Positions 50,416 through 60,464 of a DNA stretch of 64,000 nt are shown here, piece after piece. Position 1 is the stretch's first letter. Every line of letters starts with the position of its first letter. Location: the NCBI GenBank assembly GCA_046293135.1, contig JBKBPR010000001.1, forward strand, positions 434,001 through 498,000. Reading direction: 5' to 3'. The notes below the pieces were generated by a model. It did not search any database and had not been told where the DNA came from. It saw nothing but the letters and a program-made list of their open reading frames with translations. Position numbers and translations under genes: made by a program. This DNA comes from UBA2638 sp046293135. Lineage in GTDB: Bacteria; Pseudomonadota; Alphaproteobacteria; Micavibrionales; Micavibrionaceae.

Positions 50416-52038
50416 ATGTTGGGTTCCTCAAAAACAGTGCTGCTTATTTCTGATGAGTTTCTTTATGTATTTTCATCAGGATTTAAAGGCATGGAATTAA
50501 TGGAGTCGGTCCCTTGGGGGTCTGATAATTTTGAAGACAATGTTTCAAAGATTATTTCCAAGGATTGCGGGGGTAAGCCTGTCGTCATTTTGAATGACAT
50601 GGTCGAGCAGTATTACAGAAAAGAGCGCGTCCCCAAAGTCAATGTTATGGATAAGAAAAACATTGTAAACCGTAAGCTTAGCGTTGCTTTTCCTAATTAT
50701 CCCATCAAGGCCGCTTTTCCCTTAAAAGAAAAAATACCAAAAACGGAAAAGCTTCCTGCTGCAAGTGTCTATATTTTTGCGGCCGCGCCTCAAACTGAGC
50801 AATATAAAAAAGCGATGGGCGCAGCAAAAAAATCAATGGCTTCGATTATAGGCTACGGCCTTTTGCCTGTTGAAGCTTCGGGTATGGTAAAGTCACTGTC
50901 ATCTAAGCTGGCTGTGAGAGGCAAACCGAAATCGAAATGGTCCGTATTTATTGGGCAGCATCAGCACGGTGGGTTAAGGCAAGTTGTTATTAAAGATGGC
51001 GAGCTTGCGCTTACACGTATGACGCCGATCGTCGATAGCGATTCAGATGTCGATGTTTGGGCGAATGACGTGCACCAAGAATTTCAGGCTACGTTAAGCT
51101 ACATGTCCCGTTTCGGTTTCACTCAGGAAGAAGGTCTTGATATTGTCGTTGTTTGCAATGCGGCGGCTGGTGATGCTTTTTCACGTCTGGTGGAGATTGA
51201 TGCAAATATACATACTTTAACGGCGTCACAGGTCGCTCGTAAATTGGGGCTTGTCGTTTCATCTTATGTTGATCAACGTTACTCAGATATTATTTATGCG
51301 ACATGGGTCGCAAAAAAGGCCAGCCTTGCTTTGCCGATGTCTGCTCATGAGATTTCGTCGATTTCAAATCCAAGAAAAATCGCTACGGCGGCTTCCGTTG
51401 TTTTAATTGCCGGTGCAGCCTATTTCAGTTACGAGGCGTTCAATCAATTTGGGGTGTACCAAGATCTGGAAAACGATTTTCGCAATACCAGGTCGCGTGT
51501 TGCGGTATTAAGTGCGGATTATGCGGATGAGATTGCAAAAAAAGAGCAGCTAGGCTTTGATGTAAGGCTCGTTCAATCTTCTATTGAATTGCATGACAAC
51601 CTTGAGAAGATGAATATTAAACCGATCCAGCTTTTTGGTGGTATAGGTCGTGCGCTTGGCCGTGACTTGCGCGTTGATTCTGTCATTGTTGAAAGGGTGG
51701 AAGCACCCTCAACGCCGCAGCCTGCGCCAAGAAGGGCTGCTCGTGGACGAGATCAGGAAGATACCCAATCTCAACAGCCAGCAAGAGTTACGTATCAGGC
51801 AAGAATTCAGCTTACTTTTCCTAAAACGATTGATATTGATCGCGGAAATCGCGAAATTGATACCCTCCGCGAGCGCTTGCTAAGGGCTCTTCCTAACCAT
51901 GAAGTCGTTGTCGATAAATATCTTAAAGATACACAGTACGTTGATGAGCTTGTAATGGGTGTTGACACGCGCCGAAGAGTTGAGGATTTAGATCAAGATT
52001 TTGTCGTGTCTTTAACAATTAGGGGGGCAAGCTCATGA
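50416..52038 (+). CDS. PilM/MshI-GspL-like pilus assembly protein
   Basis: A 540-residue protein with an actin-like N-terminal region of about 310 residues (LISDEFLYVFSSG, then WSVFIGQHQHGGLRQVVIKDGE) and one membrane segment around 321-341. A periplasmic part begins with a coiled coil (QDLENDFRNTRSRVAVL) and continues to a ferredoxin-like C-terminal domain. This is the joined PilM+PilN or GspL/MshI layout, linking the cytoplasmic ATPase to the periplasm. A Gln/Arg/Pro-rich low-complexity insert lies near 435-462. It overlaps the next gene by 4 bases. Confidence 0.75.
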   Translation: MLGSSKTVLLISDEFLYVFSSGFKGMELMESVPWGSDNFEDNVSKIISKDCGGKPVVILNDMVEQYYRKERVPKVNVMDKKNIVNRKLSVAFPNYPIKAAFPLKEKIPKTEKLPAASVYIFAAAPQTEQYKKAMGAAKKSMASIIGYGLLPVEASGMVKSLSSKLAVRGKPKSKWSVFIGQHQHGGLRQVVIKDGELALTRMTPIVDSDSDVDVWANDVHQEFQATLSYMSRFGFTQEEGLDIVVVCNAAAGDAFSRLVEIDANIHTLTASQVARKLGLVVSSYVDQRYSDIIYATWVAKKASLALPMSAHEISSISNPRKIATAASVVLIAGAAYFSYEAFNQFGVYQDLENDFRNTRSRVAVLSADYADEIAKKEQLGFDVRLVQSSIELHDNLEKMNIKPIQLFGGIGRALGRDLRVDSVIVERVEAPSTPQPAPRRAARGRDQEDTQSQQPARVTYQARIQLTFPKTIDIDRGNREIDTLRERLLRALPNHEVVVDKYLKDTQYVDELVMGVDTRRRVEDLDQDFVVSLTIRGASS

Positions 52039-52703
52039 TTTTAAACGTCCTCGGTTTCAAAAGACTTGCGATCATATCCTTTCTTGTCGCTGTGAATATT
52101 GTTTCTGCTGCCTCAATATATTTGTATCTTGAGCCGGAAATAGAAAGGCTTACACGTGCGGAAAGATCGGAGAGATCCAAAGAGAATGAATTGAAAAATA
52201 ATATTGATGCATTGCTTAAAGAGTTTGATGCTTTCGATGGCCAGAAAAATTTATATGAGCAATTGAGCCGGCGCGGGTTCTTTTCTAATCAGAATCGACA
52301 AGATGCACGAGGTGTTTTTCAGGAAGCAAAAGAAATATCAGGGGTTTCAGATGCTGTCGTTAATGTAAGGCCTGGGGTCGTTTCTGAAAATCAAATTGCA
52401 GCCAAAGCTGGACAAGTTTTGTTAGAGAGCCAGATCGTCCTTCAAATTAAAGCTGTTGATGATGTTGATATCTATGCGTATTTGGCGTATCTGGACAGAT
52501 ATTTTCCAGGACATTTAACAATTCAAGGTATGTTTTTACGTCGTAATTCAAATATTTCTGACACAATTCTTCGGGCTATTGCTGGCGGAGCGAATCCTGA
52601 TCTTGTTCATGCAGATATTAATTTGATTTGGAGAACGATGGTATCGCGCGAAGCTTATTTGAGCAGTCCCGAGGCGTCGTCACAAGGGCGAGGTGACAGA
52701 TGA
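52035..52703 (+). CDS. PilO/MshJ-like pilus alignment protein
   Basis: A 222-residue bitopic membrane protein: short cytoplasmic N-terminus, membrane segment at about residues 11-31, a coiled coil (IERLTRAERSERSKENELKN), then a periplasmic domain of the PilO/GspM type (DVDIYAYLAYLDRYFPGHL). It overlaps the upstream gene by ATGA and the next by the same kind of overlap, so it is coupled on both sides, as PilN-PilO partners usually are. Confidence 0.7.
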   Translation: MILNVLGFKRLAIISFLVAVNIVSAASIYLYLEPEIERLTRAERSERSKENELKNNIDALLKEFDAFDGQKNLYEQLSRRGFFSNQNRQDARGVFQEAKEISGVSDAVVNVRPGVVSENQIAAKAGQVLLESQIVLQIKAVDDVDIYAYLAYLDRYFPGHLTIQGMFLRRNSNISDTILRAIAGGANPDLVHADINLIWRTMVSREAYLSSPEASSQGRGDR

Positions 52704-52714
52704 TTGGGGGAACA

Positions 52715-53326
52715 ATGAAAAAACATTTTTGCAGACTTGCTGTAGGGTATCAGTTCATGGCTTTGGTCGTGTTGCTATGCTTATCTAGTATTGATGCGCA
52801 AGCGCAAGACAACGAACCTGTTCTGAATGTAGCCCAGATTACACAAGAAGCACAGCCTGGTACAATTTTAGGAGCATCACCTGCTCAGGTTAGAGGGAGT
52901 CGTGAAGACCTTCTCCCCGCGAATATCACGAGCGTTTTATTTATGTTCTGGGAGTATGATGCGATCCAGAATGTAAAAAAATCTCGTTTGTCCGGAGGAT
53001 TTCAGCGTGGTGTTACTCAAGAGGAGCTTGAGCGTGAGTTGGCTCAATCCTCCAGGCCACAAGAGCGAGGGCCGCCACCGCCGCCTGAAGAGCGTGAAGT
53101 TGTTCTCGGTGGTATTGCATATCTGTCAAAAAATGACTGGACTATATGGTTAAATGGTCAACGGGTTACGCCGGATGCTTTGCCGCCGGAAATTATTGAC
53201 CTGCGTGTAAATAAGCAATTCATTGATATGAAATGGCTTGATGAGTATACGCAAAGGATTTTTCCTATTCGTTTGAGGGCGCATCAACGATTTAACCTCG
53301 ATTCGCGTATATTTTTACCAGGTTAA
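52715..53326 (+). CDS. Small periplasmic pilus protein (MshK/PilP-like position)
   Basis: A 203-residue protein with a signal peptide (MKKHFCRLAVGYQFMALVV, cleavage near DAQAQ). A Pro-rich linker and a C-terminal domain with LGGIAYLSKNDWTIWLNGQ and a YTQRIFPIRLRAHQRF end follow. In MSHA loci the small gene between mshJ and the secretin is MshK, and the WTIWLNG pattern fits that kind of secretin-linked protein; homology is not certain. The start ATG 52715 follows GGGGG; ATG 52700 overlaps the upstream stop. Confidence 0.55.
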   Translation: MKKHFCRLAVGYQFMALVVLLCLSSIDAQAQDNEPVLNVAQITQEAQPGTILGASPAQVRGSREDLLPANITSVLFMFWEYDAIQNVKKSRLSGGFQRGVTQEELERELAQSSRPQERGPPPPPEEREVVLGGIAYLSKNDWTIWLNGQRVTPDALPPEIIDLRVNKQFIDMKWLDEYTQRIFPIRLRAHQRFNLDSRIFLPG

Positions 53327-53337
53327 TTTTTAGCCAT

Positions 53338-54090
53338 ATGGATTCAATGACTTCAGAAGTTTCGTCACAAAAGCTGTTAAATGCGCTTGAAATCAAAGCG
53401 ATGGCCGCCGGTTATGGTAATGTCCGTGTTTTTGAAGATGTCCATATTTCTGTTTTACGCGGGGAGTTTTTTGGGCTGGTTGGGCTAAACGGTGTAGGAA
53501 AAACAACCCTGATTAAGTCTTTGGTTTCTTTAAGAGATGAAATCTCCGGAGATATATTTATTTCTGGCAAAAACAGAACAGAGCAAGAGGCTAAACGAAA
53601 TATCGCTTATTTGCCTGAAAGGTTTGACCCTCCGTGGTTTCTTACAGGTGAAGAGTTTCTGAAGTTCTCTCTTGAGCTTTATGGGCAGCCTTTTGACCAA
53701 GAGACTGTTCTCGAAGCTGTCGATAAGCTGGCCTTGGATAGGGCTGCTCTGAAAAGAAAAATGCACACTTACTCAAAAGGCATGAGACAAAAGCTTGGTT
53801 TGCTAGGCACAATTCTAACGAACTGTAGCATTTTGATATTAGATGAGCCAATGAGCGGGCTTGATCCTATGGCGCGTACACAGGTTAAAGATATGCTTAC
53901 AAAGCATAAAAGGGAAGATCAGACAATTTTCTTAAGCTCTCATATTCTAGCAGATATGGATGAAATTTGTGACCGTATCGCTATATTGCATGCGCGAGAA
54001 ATAAAATTTGTGGGTACACCAAAGGAATTAAAGCGAGTTACGAAAACAGATAACCTCGAGAGAGCGTTCCTAAAGCATATTGAGCAATGA
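53338..54090 (+). CDS. ABC transporter ATP-binding protein in the pilus locus
   Basis: A 250-residue ABC ATPase: Walker A GLNGVGKTT, Q-loop region RNIAYLPERFDPPWFLTGEE, signature YSKGMRQKLGLLG, Walker B ILILDEPMSGLD and the switch His in FLSSHILADMDE. The layout fits ABC-2-type exporters of the kind with CcmA-like ATPases. It lies between the periplasmic pilus protein and the TPR protein on the same strand; a permease of matching type is at 60465. A similar ABC transporter, PilGHI, is needed for pilus assembly in Myxococcus, the only precedent I can name. Confidence 0.85.
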   Translation: MDSMTSEVSSQKLLNALEIKAMAAGYGNVRVFEDVHISVLRGEFFGLVGLNGVGKTTLIKSLVSLRDEISGDIFISGKNRTEQEAKRNIAYLPERFDPPWFLTGEEFLKFSLELYGQPFDQETVLEAVDKLALDRAALKRKMHTYSKGMRQKLGLLGTILTNCSILILDEPMSGLDPMARTQVKDMLTKHKREDQTIFLSSHILADMDEICDRIAILHAREIKFVGTPKELKRVTKTDNLERAFLKHIEQ

Positions 54091-54187
54091 AAATCCTCGT
54101 GTTATCCTATTCTGGTACTTCTTTTGTTTGCATTCGCAAAGTTAATCATTAAAGATAGAAATAGAAATTTTATTAGGATTCTCGGCT

Positions 54188-55177
54188 ATGAAACTCAGTC
54201 TTAAGAAAAATACTTTACTTTTTACTACAGTTGCATTGTCGTACTTGCTTCTGATGCCTTCTGTTTATGCGCAAGATGATAGTGCGGTTCAGAGTCCAAA
54301 CCTTCTTCCTGATGTCTCAATTGATGCGCCGTTGGATAATTCAAGCTTATCCAGCCCTTCGGTGCAAGAGAGTTCTGATGTGCGACCTAGCGAGGGGTCT
54401 GCAGCCAGTCCTGCTCAGTCGCCAGGACGAAATCTGTTGGTTGAGGAGCAGCGTGTTCCCCAACTGCCAGAGGACGATACTATCTTCTATGATGCGGAGG
54501 CTCTCGTTCCTGAAGGGGAATTAGCGCGACAAGCGCCACGTCGAGTTGACCCGCGGGTGGAGCCTGCATCAAAGCTTGTTATTGTGCGTCAGGCTGCCCC
54601 CTCTAACTCTGATCAGGCAAAGCTTGTGGCTGCATCAAGGGCACTTACTCTTGGAAGATATAGTTCTGCTTTGGAAATTTACAATGAGATGTATGCACGC
54701 AATAGCCGTGATCCTAATGTGTTGATGGGGCGCGCAGTTGCGTTGCAAAAGTTAGGTTTGCTTGAGGAGGCTGTGACAGCCTATGAACGTGTTCTTGAAG
54801 CGAACCCCAGAAATGTTGAGGCGCGAACAAATATGCTCGGTTTAATCGCGGAGCGCTATCCTGCTGTAGCACTTCAACAATTACGTGACTTACGTCAGGA
54901 AAGTCCAGATAGCGCTGGTATCGTTGCGCAGATAGCAATAGCTGAGGCTAAGCTTGGGAATTATGACTCGGCGATACGCTATATGGGGGTTGCGGCGAGC
55001 CTTGAGCCTAAAAATGCCAATCATTATTTTAATATGGCGATTATGGCTGACCGTGCCGGGGCTGTGCGTGAGGCTGTGAAATATTATGAGATGTCGTTGG
55101 AAACAGACTCTATTTACGGCGGTGGCCGGTCAATTCCCCGTGATACTGTCTATACGAGATTGGCGCAGCTTCGGTAG
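54188..55177 (+). CDS. Exported TPR protein (MshN-like position)
   Basis: A 329-residue protein with a signal peptide ending near VYAQ. A Ser/Pro/Asp/Glu-rich disordered region to about residue 150 follows, then TPR repeats (LGRYSSALEIYNEMYARN; LLEEAVTAYERVLEANPRN; KLGNYDSAIRYMGVAASLEP; AGAVREAVKYYEMSLE). It stands where MSHA loci have mshN, a TPR protein needed for pilus assembly. TPR alone is too common to prove orthology. It is spaced about 100 bp from the ABC gene. Confidence 0.7.
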   Translation: MKLSLKKNTLLFTTVALSYLLLMPSVYAQDDSAVQSPNLLPDVSIDAPLDNSSLSSPSVQESSDVRPSEGSAASPAQSPGRNLLVEEQRVPQLPEDDTIFYDAEALVPEGELARQAPRRVDPRVEPASKLVIVRQAAPSNSDQAKLVAASRALTLGRYSSALEIYNEMYARNSRDPNVLMGRAVALQKLGLLEEAVTAYERVLEANPRNVEARTNMLGLIAERYPAVALQQLRDLRQESPDSAGIVAQIAIAEAKLGNYDSAIRYMGVAASLEPKNANHYFNMAIMADRAGAVREAVKYYEMSLETDSIYGGGRSIPRDTVYTRLAQLR

Positions 55178-55230
55178 CAGCGATGACCTATAGCGATCAT
55201 TTTTAATTTGTCTGACAAGGAGATAAGTGT

Positions 55231-56037
55231 ATGTCAGGCATCGAAGTGGTTATTTTCCAATATTTTGTTGTCATATTTTTAGGCTTGGTTTTTGGAAGTT
55301 TTGCGAGTGCGCTTGTTTACCGTATTCCCAGAGATATGCCATGGTTCTATGAAGTTGATAAATCGGGAAAACGTAGCCCCTGTCGTTCGCAATGTACGCA
55401 TTGCAGTTATACTTTAAAATTCGCAGATTTAATTCCTCTTGTTTCATGGGTATTACAAAAGGGACGTTGCCGCGCTTGCGGAGTTAAGATATCTCCGATC
55501 TATCCCGTGATTGAGCTAACAAGCTTGATAGGGTTCTTATGTGTATACGCTACTTTTGGTTTTGCTTTGAGCTCTATTTTTCTCTTTTTGGCAATTCCAG
55601 TGATGGTGAGCCTTATATACATCGATCTTGAACATTTTATTTTACCTGATGAGCTTGTTCTCGCTCTGGCGTTAATTGGTTGTTCATTTTTGCTTTTTCA
55701 AGCTATGAGCGAATTACTTGATTGGCAAAGCGTTTTCTTTTTGCATTTGGGAGGAGCTCTATTATATGGGCTTTTTGCTTATGCTTTAGGTTTGGGAATG
55801 GAAAAACTGTTGAAAAAGGAAGCCTTGGGCTTTGGGGATGTTAAGTTTTTTGCTGTCGCTGGCCTTTGGCTCGGCACTTTTCAATTCAGTACGTTTTTGC
55901 TGCTCTCTGGCGTTATCGGGATAATCTTTGCACTTATTTGGCGCAAGCTCATGAAAACAGAAGTTTTTCCTTTTGGCCCTGCTTTAATTGCGTCATTTTT
56001 TGTTCACCTTTTAATGAACGGTTCTCATTTTCTTTGA
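55231..56037 (+). CDS. Prepilin peptidase / N-methyltransferase
   Basis: The PilD/GspO aspartyl protease that cuts and methylates type IV prepilins. The 268-residue protein has the zinc-binding CTHC...CRAC pair in the N-terminal domain. The first catalytic Asp lies in YIDLEHFILPDE and the second in GFGDVKFFAVAG, and about seven membrane segments are present. A nearby substrate is the prepilin at 63346. GGAG lies just before ATG 55231. Confidence 0.92.
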   Translation: MSGIEVVIFQYFVVIFLGLVFGSFASALVYRIPRDMPWFYEVDKSGKRSPCRSQCTHCSYTLKFADLIPLVSWVLQKGRCRACGVKISPIYPVIELTSLIGFLCVYATFGFALSSIFLFLAIPVMVSLIYIDLEHFILPDELVLALALIGCSFLLFQAMSELLDWQSVFFLHLGGALLYGLFAYALGLGMEKLLKKEALGFGDVKFFAVAGLWLGTFQFSTFLLLSGVIGIIFALIWRKLMKTEVFPFGPALIASFFVHLLMNGSHFL

Positions 56038-56129
56038 ATAAGGTTACAATCTAAGTGTTTTTTTCGGTATTTTTACTTTCCGTTTAGATTTCTGCGATAT
56101 AACTATAGAACAACCTTACGGGGGCAACA

Positions 56130-57308
56130 TTGGATCTCACACAACTTTTAGCTTTTACAATGCAAAACGGAGCTTCGGATTTACACTTAAGTGCCGGAAG
56201 CCCAGCAATTATTCGCGTTAGCGGAACTCTTAAACGTGTGAAGGGAGACCCACTTTCCAGCGATGATATTCGTACGATGCTGTATTCTGTCATGACGGAA
56301 GATCAGCGCTCAGAGTATGAAAAGAATATGGAGCTGGATTTTGCCATTGCTTTGGGGGAGAAAGCGCGATTTCGTGTGAACGGATTTACGTCCCGATTGG
56401 GAAGCTGCGCTGTATTTAGAACGATTCCGACCGTTATTCCGACCATTGAAGAATTGGGTTTGCCGCCGGTGATGCGCAGATTCGCAGAGCTTGAGCGTGG
56501 GATTGTTTTGGTTACAGGGCCTACGGGATCTGGTAAGTCAACCACGCTGGCATCATTGATCAACCACATTAATCTTTATTCGGCCAAACATATTCTGACG
56601 ATTGAAGATCCTGTTGAATTTTTTCACAGTTCACAAAAAAGCCTTATCAACCACCGTGAAGTTGGCGCAGATACCAATTCGTTTGCGCGTGCTTTGAAAA
56701 GTGCTTTGCGCGAAGACCCTGATGTTATTCTTGTTGGTGAGATGCGTGACTATGAAACAATCTCGCTGGCATTGACGGCGGCGGAAACAGGACACCTTGT
56801 ATTTGGAACGCTCCACTCCAACTCTGCGCCGAAAACGATTGACCGTATTATTGACGTGTTCCCAACAGGGGATAAAGAAATGATTCGCGCGATGCTCGCC
56901 AGCTCATTGCAGGGTGTCGTTGCGCAAACTCTTTTGAAAAAAGAGGGTGGGGGGCGTGTCGGTGGATTCGAAATTCTTGTCGGAACAAACGCCGTAAGAA
57001 ACTTGATACGCGAAAACCAGGTTCCTCAGCTTTTCTCTATGATGCAGACGGGGTCGCGTTATGGAATGATTACGATGGAAGATGCCATTAAAGATCTATT
57101 TGAAGCGGGTATTATTTCAAAAGAAGAGGCTCGCCGCGCTGTTATGAAAGCTGCGGATAAAGAAGAGGATAGTGATGGCGATTATGCTGCTGCATCGCTA
57201 GGTGGCGGAAAAATTGCTGGTGATATGTCGGATGTATCTTCATCGTCGTCATCTTCTGTCGGCGGAAATAAAAATGCGTCTGATGCAGATGGGAATTATT
57301 CGTTTTGA
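56130..57308 (+). CDS. pilT: Pilus retraction ATPase PilT
   Basis: A 392-residue hexameric ATPase that depolymerises pili. It has the PAS-like N-domain (MQNGASDLHLSAGSPAIIRV), Walker A GPTGSGKSTT near residue 129, the Asp box with REDPDVILVGEMRD and the His box HLVFGTLHSNSA. AIRNLI becomes AVRNLI before the C-terminal end. It ends with a Ser/Gly/Asp-rich tail of about 50 residues that normal PilT lacks. The start TTG 56130 follows GGGGGC. PilU overlaps its stop by 4 bases. Confidence 0.93.
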   Translation: MDLTQLLAFTMQNGASDLHLSAGSPAIIRVSGTLKRVKGDPLSSDDIRTMLYSVMTEDQRSEYEKNMELDFAIALGEKARFRVNGFTSRLGSCAVFRTIPTVIPTIEELGLPPVMRRFAELERGIVLVTGPTGSGKSTTLASLINHINLYSAKHILTIEDPVEFFHSSQKSLINHREVGADTNSFARALKSALREDPDVILVGEMRDYETISLALTAAETGHLVFGTLHSNSAPKTIDRIIDVFPTGDKEMIRAMLASSLQGVVAQTLLKKEGGGRVGGFEILVGTNAVRNLIRENQVPQLFSMMQTGSRYGMITMEDAIKDLFEAGIISKEEARRAVMKAADKEEDSDGDYAAASLGGGKIAGDMSDVSSSSSSSVGGNKNASDADGNYSF

Positions 57309-58456
57309 GCGCGCCAATAATATTTCAATATTTAAACGCAATGAAGGATCACAATGCGAGTGACCTGTATCTTACCGTGGGGTTTCCTCCCGCTATGAGG
57401 GGCGATAAAGGGTTGATTAATATTATAGAGGCTCCACTTTCTCCGGATGACTTGAATGACATTCTAAACTCGATGCTGACGACAAGACAAAAGCGGGATT
57501 TTGAAATGTCGTTGGAATTGAATACGTCTTTGGATATGGGGGCTCATGGACGTTTTCGCGTTAATGTTATGCGTCAACGGCAGTTTCCAGCTTTGGTTAT
57601 TCGAAGAATTATATCAAAAATCCCAAGCTTTGAAGAGTTAAAGCTTCCACAAATCATGGCCAGCCTCGCTCTTGAAAAGCGTGGACTTGTCCTGCTAACA
57701 GGGATGACGGGGTCCGGTAAGTCGACAACATTGGCTGCGATGGTTGATTATCGCAATACGAATCAGTTTGGCCACATTATTACAATTGAAGATCCTGTAG
57801 AATATTTTCATGATCATAAAAAGTGTGTTGTTTCACAAAGAGAGGTTGGGGTTGACACCGAGTCTTTTGCAATCGCCATGAAAAACTCGTTAAGGCAAAG
57901 ACCTGACGTGATTTTGGTTGGCGAGATCAGGGACCGTGAAGTTATGGAGCAGGCGCTGTCTGTCTCTGAAACAGGGCATTTATGCCTTTCGACCATTCAT
58001 ACGAATAACTCTTATCAAGCCATTGAGCGTATCGTTAATTTGTTTCCGGAAGACTACCATGCCCAAGTTAGGTTGAATCTTTCCACCAATCTCAAGGCCA
58101 TCATTTCACAACGTCTGCTACCGAGTATTAAGGGTGGCTTGGTTCCTGCCATTGAGGTCATGATTAATCAAGGCTTTGTACGCGAATTAATCCTTAAGGG
58201 CGAAATTGCCAAAATTAAAGACGTTATGGAGCAGAACAATTCGATTGGTATGTGTTCCTATGACCAATCGCTATTGGCGCTGTTCCGGGATGGTTTCATC
58301 TCCGAGGATGTTGTTATCGCAAATGCCGATAAGCCCTCAGATATGAAGGTGAAATTACAGCAGGTAAAGCTGAATGCACAGGGCAGCTCTAATAAAAATG
58401 AAAAAAATGATGTTCTCTCTGCGCTTGATACATCGCGAATTTCTTTTAGTGAGTGA
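57305..58456 (+). CDS. pilU: PilT-dependent retraction ATPase PilU
   Basis: A 383-residue PilT paralogue that helps retraction when PilT is present. It has the PilU signature at Walker A, GMTGSGKSTTLAAMVDYRN (residues about 132-150), instead of the PilT GPTGSGKST. GEIRDREVMEQALSVSETGH and a His box HLCLSTIHTNNS follow. TTG 57305 overlaps the pilT stop (TTGA), so the two are coupled. Confidence 0.9.
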   Translation: MSAPIIFQYLNAMKDHNASDLYLTVGFPPAMRGDKGLINIIEAPLSPDDLNDILNSMLTTRQKRDFEMSLELNTSLDMGAHGRFRVNVMRQRQFPALVIRRIISKIPSFEELKLPQIMASLALEKRGLVLLTGMTGSGKSTTLAAMVDYRNTNQFGHIITIEDPVEYFHDHKKCVVSQREVGVDTESFAIAMKNSLRQRPDVILVGEIRDREVMEQALSVSETGHLCLSTIHTNNSYQAIERIVNLFPEDYHAQVRLNLSTNLKAIISQRLLPSIKGGLVPAIEVMINQGFVRELILKGEIAKIKDVMEQNNSIGMCSYDQSLLALFRDGFISEDVVIANADKPSDMKVKLQQVKLNAQGSSNKNEKNDVLSALDTSRISFSE

Positions 58457-58589
58457 CGCGACACTCATAAAAATTCATAACATAAATAATTGATGGGAAG
58501 GCTATTGCCAGTAAATTAGCCCTGTGTTTTAATTTAATGGTGAATATGAAATGATTCTCTAATCTAAACGGCATTTGGGAACCCTCAAA

Positions 58590-60431
58590 ATGAAGCTTTC
58601 TTCTATAAAATTGAAACCTTTTAAGGCAGTGCTTTTATGTGGCGTGCTGCTTAATATTGCGGCATGTGATTTGGCAAATAACACGCTCAAATCTGATCGA
58701 GCCGCCAATATGGAGTTCCAGGACTACCGTGATGGTATGGCGCCCAGGTTGCCAGCAGTGGACGATCAAAGTGATGCGCAAAGAAATTCAATTCCGGACT
58801 TTCAGTCATATGTCGCAAATACCGCGACAACGACAAAGCCGATGCCGTTGGTTTCCCTGTCTGTGAACCAAACTGTTCCGCTTCGCGATGTTCTATATGA
58901 ATTGGCTCAGCAGGCGGAGTACGATCTGGAGATGGATCCCAATATTAGAGGGGCAATTATATTTACTGCGCGTGAGCGCCCGTTTGATCAGGTGATTGAG
59001 CGTATATCTGAAATTGCAGGGCTTCGCTTTAAATTTGATGGTGATGTTATGCGCGTTGAGGTCGATACGCCATTTAACAAAACCTATAAAATTGATTATT
59101 TGAATTATATCCGTTCCAATACAGGCTCTGTTCGGAATGATATCGCCGTGGTTTCTGGTGATGGAGCCGATACAGGGTCAACATTTAGAGCAACGATTGA
59201 AAGTGAGGCTGACTTTTGGGGTGAGCTTGCGGCAAATGTTCAGCAGATTCTCGGCAATGCAGCCAACAGATCACTTCGTACGAATCGCGATCCGCGTATA
59301 ACTGCGGCTCCTCAAAACCCTGATGTTGCGGCTGTCGCGCCTAGAACGGACGATGCTGGAAATATTACGGTGAGTGCCCCTGAGGCAGTGCTTCGCGTAG
59401 ATTCTTTGCCGATGGATGATCAAGAAAGTGGCTCTAGATCTCGTCGTGGAGGTTCTGCAGATACATCAAATGACATGCCGCCATTTTCTTTTGCGGTGAA
59501 TAAGCAGGCAGGTCTTATCACTGTTTTCGCAAATGAACGTGCGCAAAAAGAGCTGGAAAAATACTTGAACCAAGTGAGACGTTCCGTAACATCGCAAGTT
59601 TTGATTGAAGCTAAAATTCTCGAAGTTTCTTTGACGGATCAATATTCTGCAGGCATTAACTGGGATCTCCTAAGATTTAGCAGTGAGGGCGTTCTTGGTT
59701 TTACAAGCACTCCTAACAGGCCAATCATTGATATCGCGACAACATCTTCTGCTGTAAATGCTAACTTTGTTGCCGGATATGTAGGCAATGATATTTCTGC
59801 GCTTATGAACGCTATTCAGGGTTTTGGAACGGTTAGGGCTTTGGCCTCCCCACGGATGACGGTTTTGAACAATCAGTCTGCTGTGATGAATGTTGCAACC
59901 AATCGTGTGTTCTTTGAGCTTGACGTAAACCGCACTATTTCGGGGGACATCGTGGATACGAGCGTTAACTCAACCATCAGAAATGTTCCGGAAGGCGTGT
60001 TGATGAATGTGATCCCGTCTATTGATCTTGAGGCTGGGACTGTTTCACTGTCCTTGCGCCCGACAATTACTAAAATTACTGGTGAAAGACAAGATCCGGG
60101 TGTTCAGCTTGTTGATCCTGATATTGTCTCATTTATTCCGGAGTTGAATGTTCAGGAAATTGATTCTGTAATTAAGGTTAATTCTGGTCAGGCGATCGTA
60201 TTGGGCGGTTTGCTACAAGATCGGGTTGAATCTACAACAGAATCTGTGCCTCTTGTGGGAGAGATTCCGGTTGTTGGCAATCTGTTCCGTAAGCGCGGCG
60301 ACAATGTTCAAAAGACTGAGCTTGTTATCCTGTTGAAGGCAACAATTGTTGAGGGCGGTAATACTGTTCACAATACAGATAAAGATCTATACCGCACTTT
60401 CTCTCAAGACAGGCGTCCATTCCAACTTTAA
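58590..60431 (+). CDS. Type IV pilus secretin (MshL-like), lipoprotein
   Basis: The outer-membrane channel through which the pilus passes. The 613-residue product from ATG 58590 has a lipobox with LNIAAC (Cys26), so it should be acylated. N-domains with the STN-like segment (VSLSVNQTVPLRDVLYELA cut as LSVNQTVPLRDVLYE) follow. The secretin domain has FSFAVNKQAGLITVFANERA, VLIEAKILEVSLTDQYSAG, the ALASPRMTVLNNQSAVMNVA region and the closing QAIVLGGLLQDRVESTT with the VGEIPVVGNLFRKR end. The MSHA form is shorter than PilQ. TTG 58575 is a longer in-frame alternative. Confidence 0.9.
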   Translation: MKLSSIKLKPFKAVLLCGVLLNIAACDLANNTLKSDRAANMEFQDYRDGMAPRLPAVDDQSDAQRNSIPDFQSYVANTATTTKPMPLVSLSVNQTVPLRDVLYELAQQAEYDLEMDPNIRGAIIFTARERPFDQVIERISEIAGLRFKFDGDVMRVEVDTPFNKTYKIDYLNYIRSNTGSVRNDIAVVSGDGADTGSTFRATIESEADFWGELAANVQQILGNAANRSLRTNRDPRITAAPQNPDVAAVAPRTDDAGNITVSAPEAVLRVDSLPMDDQESGSRSRRGGSADTSNDMPPFSFAVNKQAGLITVFANERAQKELEKYLNQVRRSVTSQVLIEAKILEVSLTDQYSAGINWDLLRFSSEGVLGFTSTPNRPIIDIATTSSAVNANFVAGYVGNDISALMNAIQGFGTVRALASPRMTVLNNQSAVMNVATNRVFFELDVNRTISGDIVDTSVNSTIRNVPEGVLMNVIPSIDLEAGTVSLSLRPTITKITGERQDPGVQLVDPDIVSFIPELNVQEIDSVIKVNSGQAIVLGGLLQDRVESTTESVPLVGEIPVVGNLFRKRGDNVQKTELVILLKATIVEGGNTVHNTDKDLYRTFSQDRRPFQL

Positions 60432-60464
60432 TGTATGCCTTTAACTAGGTATGGCTGAGCTATT